A model generated the notes under the pieces. It was not told the origin of the DNA. It saw only the letters and a list, made by a program, of their open reading frames with translations, and made no database searches. Below, piece by piece: positions 52,330-55,054 of a stretch of DNA of 55,054 bases; the stretch's first letter is position 1, and every line of letters begins with the position of its first letter. A program made the translations under genes and the position numbers. The stretch comes from Bacteroidota bacterium (GTDB taxonomy: Bacteria; Bacteroidota; Bacteroidia; Bacteroidales; VadinHA17), in NCBI GenBank assembly GCA_016718875.1, contig JADKBL010000030.1:1-55054 (forward strand), given 5' to 3'.

Positions 52330-55054
52330 TTAATCAGCAAGTGTATTGCCATTTCCGATCAGAATAAAGGGAGCCCAGTAAAGCGGCTGCGGATATTGCT
52401 TTATGACATCGCGCTGAGCAAGAGTCAGTGCTTCCTGGAGGGGGTGGGTTTTTATGTATTTATAAAAATTAGTCATTAATATTGAGGTCGGGTAATCAGC
52501 TACACTCCAAAGACTTACAATTACAGCTGATGATCCTGCATAAAGGAAAGCCCTGCTCAGGCCAACCAGTTCATCGCCCTGGTCGAGATTACCAAGGCCT
52601 GTTTCGCAGGCGCTCAGCGTTACAAGTTTTGAGTTGATATTCATTTCGAATACTTCCCATACATTTAATCTGCCATCGTCATTATCGGAAGGAGGGAAGA
52701 GGAGAAAAGAATAGAGAGGCTGCCTGTAGTTATATATTCCATGAGTTGCAAAATGTATGAAATTGAATTCGCCTGCACTCTTTTTTGCAAATGTTTCTGT
52801 GCTTTTCGGGCCAAGGGCAGATAATTTATCGGAAAAAAGAGGTAGTATCTTCTTAAGCTCATCCTCTGTTCCCGGAAGACCAACATTGTTACCCACTGAA
52901 ATATCTCCAAGAGCCATTCCCATGAATCTGGATCCTTTTTTTACCTGTTTGTCTGCATATAAAGCATAAACACTCGCTGAAGGAGAATAAGTGATGTTAA
53001 ATTTATTGACGATATATTCGCCTTTTGCATTGATAAGTGCCTGGAAAGGAATGAAATGAAGGGATCCATTTGGTATAATTACCAGTTTATCAATTCCTTT
53101 TAAATCTTCTTCAACAGGCGAAACAAGGATTGAAAAGAGTTCTTTTAGTCCTTTCGTGGCATCCTTGTCAATATTTGACTGGATTGCTTTTCTGGTCTTT
53201 TCTGCTAATACTGTTAAATCCTTTTTTGTATATCCCACTGTTTTTCTGGATACAGAGGTATTTTTTATCATCCATATTATCAGTTCATTATCACTGATCC
53301 AATAAGATAGTAGTGCAGTTGAAGGACCAATCTTTTTCCGAAGATCAGAAAGTTGTACAGGATCAGCTGAAACAAGTTCCCTGTATTCCGGATTTTCCAG
53401 TTTTATTCTCTGGATAATATCTTCATATTCAGATTGCACTTCAGAAAGTGCTGCCCTGATTTCCCTCATGTTGATCTGTCTCGATTGCTGATCATTTGAA
53501 TTTACGGACTCCGCTTCCTTCTGAATTAATTTGTAAAGCTTTTCTATTTCATTTCGTTTCTGTTGTTCAAGAAGTGTAAGATCACCCGGAAGAGCTCCCC
53601 TGAAATTTATTTTTCGGCCAGCTATATTGTCATAGAATGCTCTTGATCTTGCCTGCTCAGATACCTGGAATGCTTCTTCACTTCTGTTCATTTTTAGCAG
53701 GAGATTAATAAGCCTGTCGTATACCTCCCTCTTATTCCGAAAATAGGAACTCTTGAATTCATCAATCGTAAGTTTGCCTCTTATCTTTTCGATTACAGAA
53801 ACGGCATTCAAATATGCCTCCTTTGCCTTTTCAGGCTCATTTTGCTTTTCATTCATTATGCCAAGCTGAAACCATGACTGCCATACTGTTTCAGGGAAAT
53901 CGGACTGGGACATGGCAGAATCAAGAAGATGTTTCGCCTGTGTGAATCTGCCTGCATCAGCCATCAGTTTCCCTCTGTTGAGCTGAGTATTTACAATCCC
54001 ATGTCTGTTGCCTGATAAAGAAAACAGTCTTTGTGACTGATCCAGAAAAACAAGTGCACTGTCCGGTTTATTTTTACTAATCATTATTTCTGCCAGACGA
54101 AGAAGCGCAATTGCCTCCCCTGTGATTGATCCCTGAGTTGTAAAGTATTCACGTGCATTTATCACTTCGCCCATTCTCATATCAAGTGAAGCCTGGAGAC
54201 CCGTTGATACGGTTGATAATGAGTCTTTAACAGCTTTGGCTGATTTATAATACCGTTCTGCCCGGTTAAAGTCACCCAGTTCATTGTAGAGATCACCCAT
54301 TCCGATATTTGCCCAGATTATCTGTCCTGTAATTTTGTTTTCCCTTGCCTGACCCATAGCTCTTTCCTGCCATCTCAAGGCATCCTCATAATCACCGGCT
54401 GTGGAAAGCAATGAAGCCATCATCTGGTTTTGCCTTGCTGTTCCTAGTTTTAAGCCGGCAGCCATCTCGATAGATTTGCCAATATAACTTTTAGCAATGT
54501 CAAAATACCCGTAGTCTGACCAGACGCTGCCCATTGCAAGATTTGCTTCCATTTCACCATTCTGGTCTCTTGCCTGTTTGAAAAGGTCCAGACTTTTCTG
54601 GAGATGAATCATTGCTGACTCCGATTTACCCATAGTTGCATAAAGTTGTCCGAGAGCAAGATATGTATCAGCAATTGCCTGTTGGTTTACTCCCTTGATG
54701 CTTTGATCCATCCCTTCTGCCATCTTAAGAGATTTTTCCAGCGAAAGAATACTGCGCTGATATAAACCCATATAGATGTAAATTCTGCCTTTTTGCCTGT
54801 GATCTTCAATTATTCCGAGCAGGTTGTTTCCGGCTGAATCAATTACCATGGCTGATTTTACATATTCCATGGCTTTGGAATAATCACCTGTCATCTCATA
54901 CCCATTGGCTATTTTGCGGTTAACATCAGCCTCCATTGGCAAATTGCGATATATGCCAAGTTTTTTGCTTGACTCAAGCATCAGGTTATAATGCTTTATT
55001 GCTTCAGGATAATTGTGCTGGTTAAAATAGGAGTCACCCTGGTTTTGTTCCTGG
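52330..55054 (-). CDS. TPR-CHAT protein (5' end outside the window)
   Basis: At least 907 residues; the frame stays open to the window edge, where it reads GDSYFNQHNYPEAIKHYNLM, so the N-terminus is missing. About the first 400 visible residues are tetratricopeptide repeats (for example ALGQLYATMGKSESAMIHLQKSL and WANIGMGDLYNELGDFNRAERYY). A coiled-coil-like stretch follows near LLEQQKRNEIEKLYKLIQKEAESV. The C-terminal CHAT domain, of caspase-like clan CD, has the catalytic His in FIHFATHGIYN and Cys in TLSACETGLG, then GLSRAFLYAGSSAVIVSLW. CHAT-TPR proteins are common in Bacteroidota; most have no known target. Confidence 0.9.
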   Translation of the reverse strand, partial: QEQNQGDSYFNQHNYPEAIKHYNLMLESSKKLGIYRNLPMEADVNRKIANGYEMTGDYSKAMEYVKSAMVIDSAGNNLLGIIEDHRQKGRIYIYMGLYQRSILSLEKSLKMAEGMDQSIKGVNQQAIADTYLALGQLYATMGKSESAMIHLQKSLDLFKQARDQNGEMEANLAMGSVWSDYGYFDIAKSYIGKSIEMAAGLKLGTARQNQMMASLLSTAGDYEDALRWQERAMGQARENKITGQIIWANIGMGDLYNELGDFNRAERYYKSAKAVKDSLSTVSTGLQASLDMRMGEVINAREYFTTQGSITGEAIALLRLAEIMISKNKPDSALVFLDQSQRLFSLSGNRHGIVNTQLNRGKLMADAGRFTQAKHLLDSAMSQSDFPETVWQSWFQLGIMNEKQNEPEKAKEAYLNAVSVIEKIRGKLTIDEFKSSYFRNKREVYDRLINLLLKMNRSEEAFQVSEQARSRAFYDNIAGRKINFRGALPGDLTLLEQQKRNEIEKLYKLIQKEAESVNSNDQQSRQINMREIRAALSEVQSEYEDIIQRIKLENPEYRELVSADPVQLSDLRKKIGPSTALLSYWISDNELIIWMIKNTSVSRKTVGYTKKDLTVLAEKTRKAIQSNIDKDATKGLKELFSILVSPVEEDLKGIDKLVIIPNGSLHFIPFQALINAKGEYIVNKFNITYSPSASVYALYADKQVKKGSRFMGMALGDISVGNNVGLPGTEDELKKILPLFSDKLSALGPKSTETFAKKSAGEFNFIHFATHGIYNYRQPLYSFLLFPPSDNDDGRLNVWEVFEMNINSKLVTLSACETGLGNLDQGDELVGLSRAFLYAGSSAVIVSLWSVADYPTSILMTNFYKYIKTHPLQEALTLAQRDVIKQYPQPLYWAPFILIGNGNTLAD

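Noticed and set aside
52330..55054. Type III-E CRISPR-associated TPR-CHAT (Craspase) assignment
   Set aside because: No gRAMP/Cas7-11, CRISPR repeat or other cas gene is visible in the window; stand-alone TPR-CHAT proteins are common in this phylum.

Overview
The window looks like chromosomal DNA of an anaerobic or microaerobic member of the Bacteroidota (Bacteroidales/Marinilabiliales-like). The signs are a TonB-dependent receptor with no SusC-type N-terminal extension, LytTR/LytS two-component genes, a futalosine-route menaquinone gene (mqnA), a trimeric [FeFe]-hydrogenase module, secreted glycan-active lipoproteins and hydrolases, a TPR-CHAT protein, weak or absent Shine-Dalgarno sequences at many genes, and candidate promoters of the TTTG / TAnnTTTG kind. 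No rRNA, tRNA, CRISPR array, prophage or intact insertion sequence was seen.

Layout. 1-1.7 kb: ABC-2 transporter pair. 1.7-2.7 kb: a decayed gene-free stretch with a relic of the PQQ-gene 3' end and a dead Y1 (IS200/RAYT-like) transposase between two small palindromes. 2.7-4.4 kb: PQQ beta-propeller protein and a small membrane protein. 4.6-11.7 kb: a tight operon of TonB receptor, MFS permease, hemN, hemG and hemH. 11.7-18.7 kb: HAD phosphatase, transketolase, response regulator and sensor kinase with an FG-GAP-like ectodomain, a zinc-ribbon protein and a second HAD protein. 18.9-22.4 kb: hydrogenase genes hydC-hydB-hydA ending in a clear terminator. 22.5-27.3 kb: iron-sulfur flavoprotein, SNF2 helicase, dinB. 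27.4-35.5 kb: sulfur block (cysK, cysE, a LuxR-type regulator, a trans-sulfuration enzyme, larE, cysN, cysD, cysH, DUF2061). 35.7-41 kb: HD-domain protein, small HTH protein, mqnA, purB, an MsbA-like exporter. 41-52.2 kb: secreted glycan/lipid-processing genes (GH35, ceramidase-like, CE4-GH3 fusion, BNR sialidase-like, M28 peptidase) and sugar genes (PfkB kinase, DegT aminotransferase). 52.3 kb to the end: TPR-CHAT protein, open at the window edge.

How the genes fit together. The hem operon suggests uptake of a porphyrin or iron chelate coupled to the last steps of haem synthesis. The cys block converts sulfate to APS (CysDN), APS to sulfite (CysH with [4Fe-4S] motifs) and serine plus sulfide to cysteine (CysE, CysK), with onward trans-sulfuration; no sulfite reductase is in the window. 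The 41-49 kb group could act together on a glycoconjugate, but two of its enzymes carry changes at catalytic positions.

Two window-wide patterns matter. First, nine conserved genes carry a single-base frameshift, most beside short homopolymer runs, and one of these also has an in-frame stop. This looks more like consensus error than gene decay, so each is annotated here as one full-length gene. Second, short degenerate tandem repeats of period 7 (and twice period 8) sit at gene ends in many intergenic gaps.
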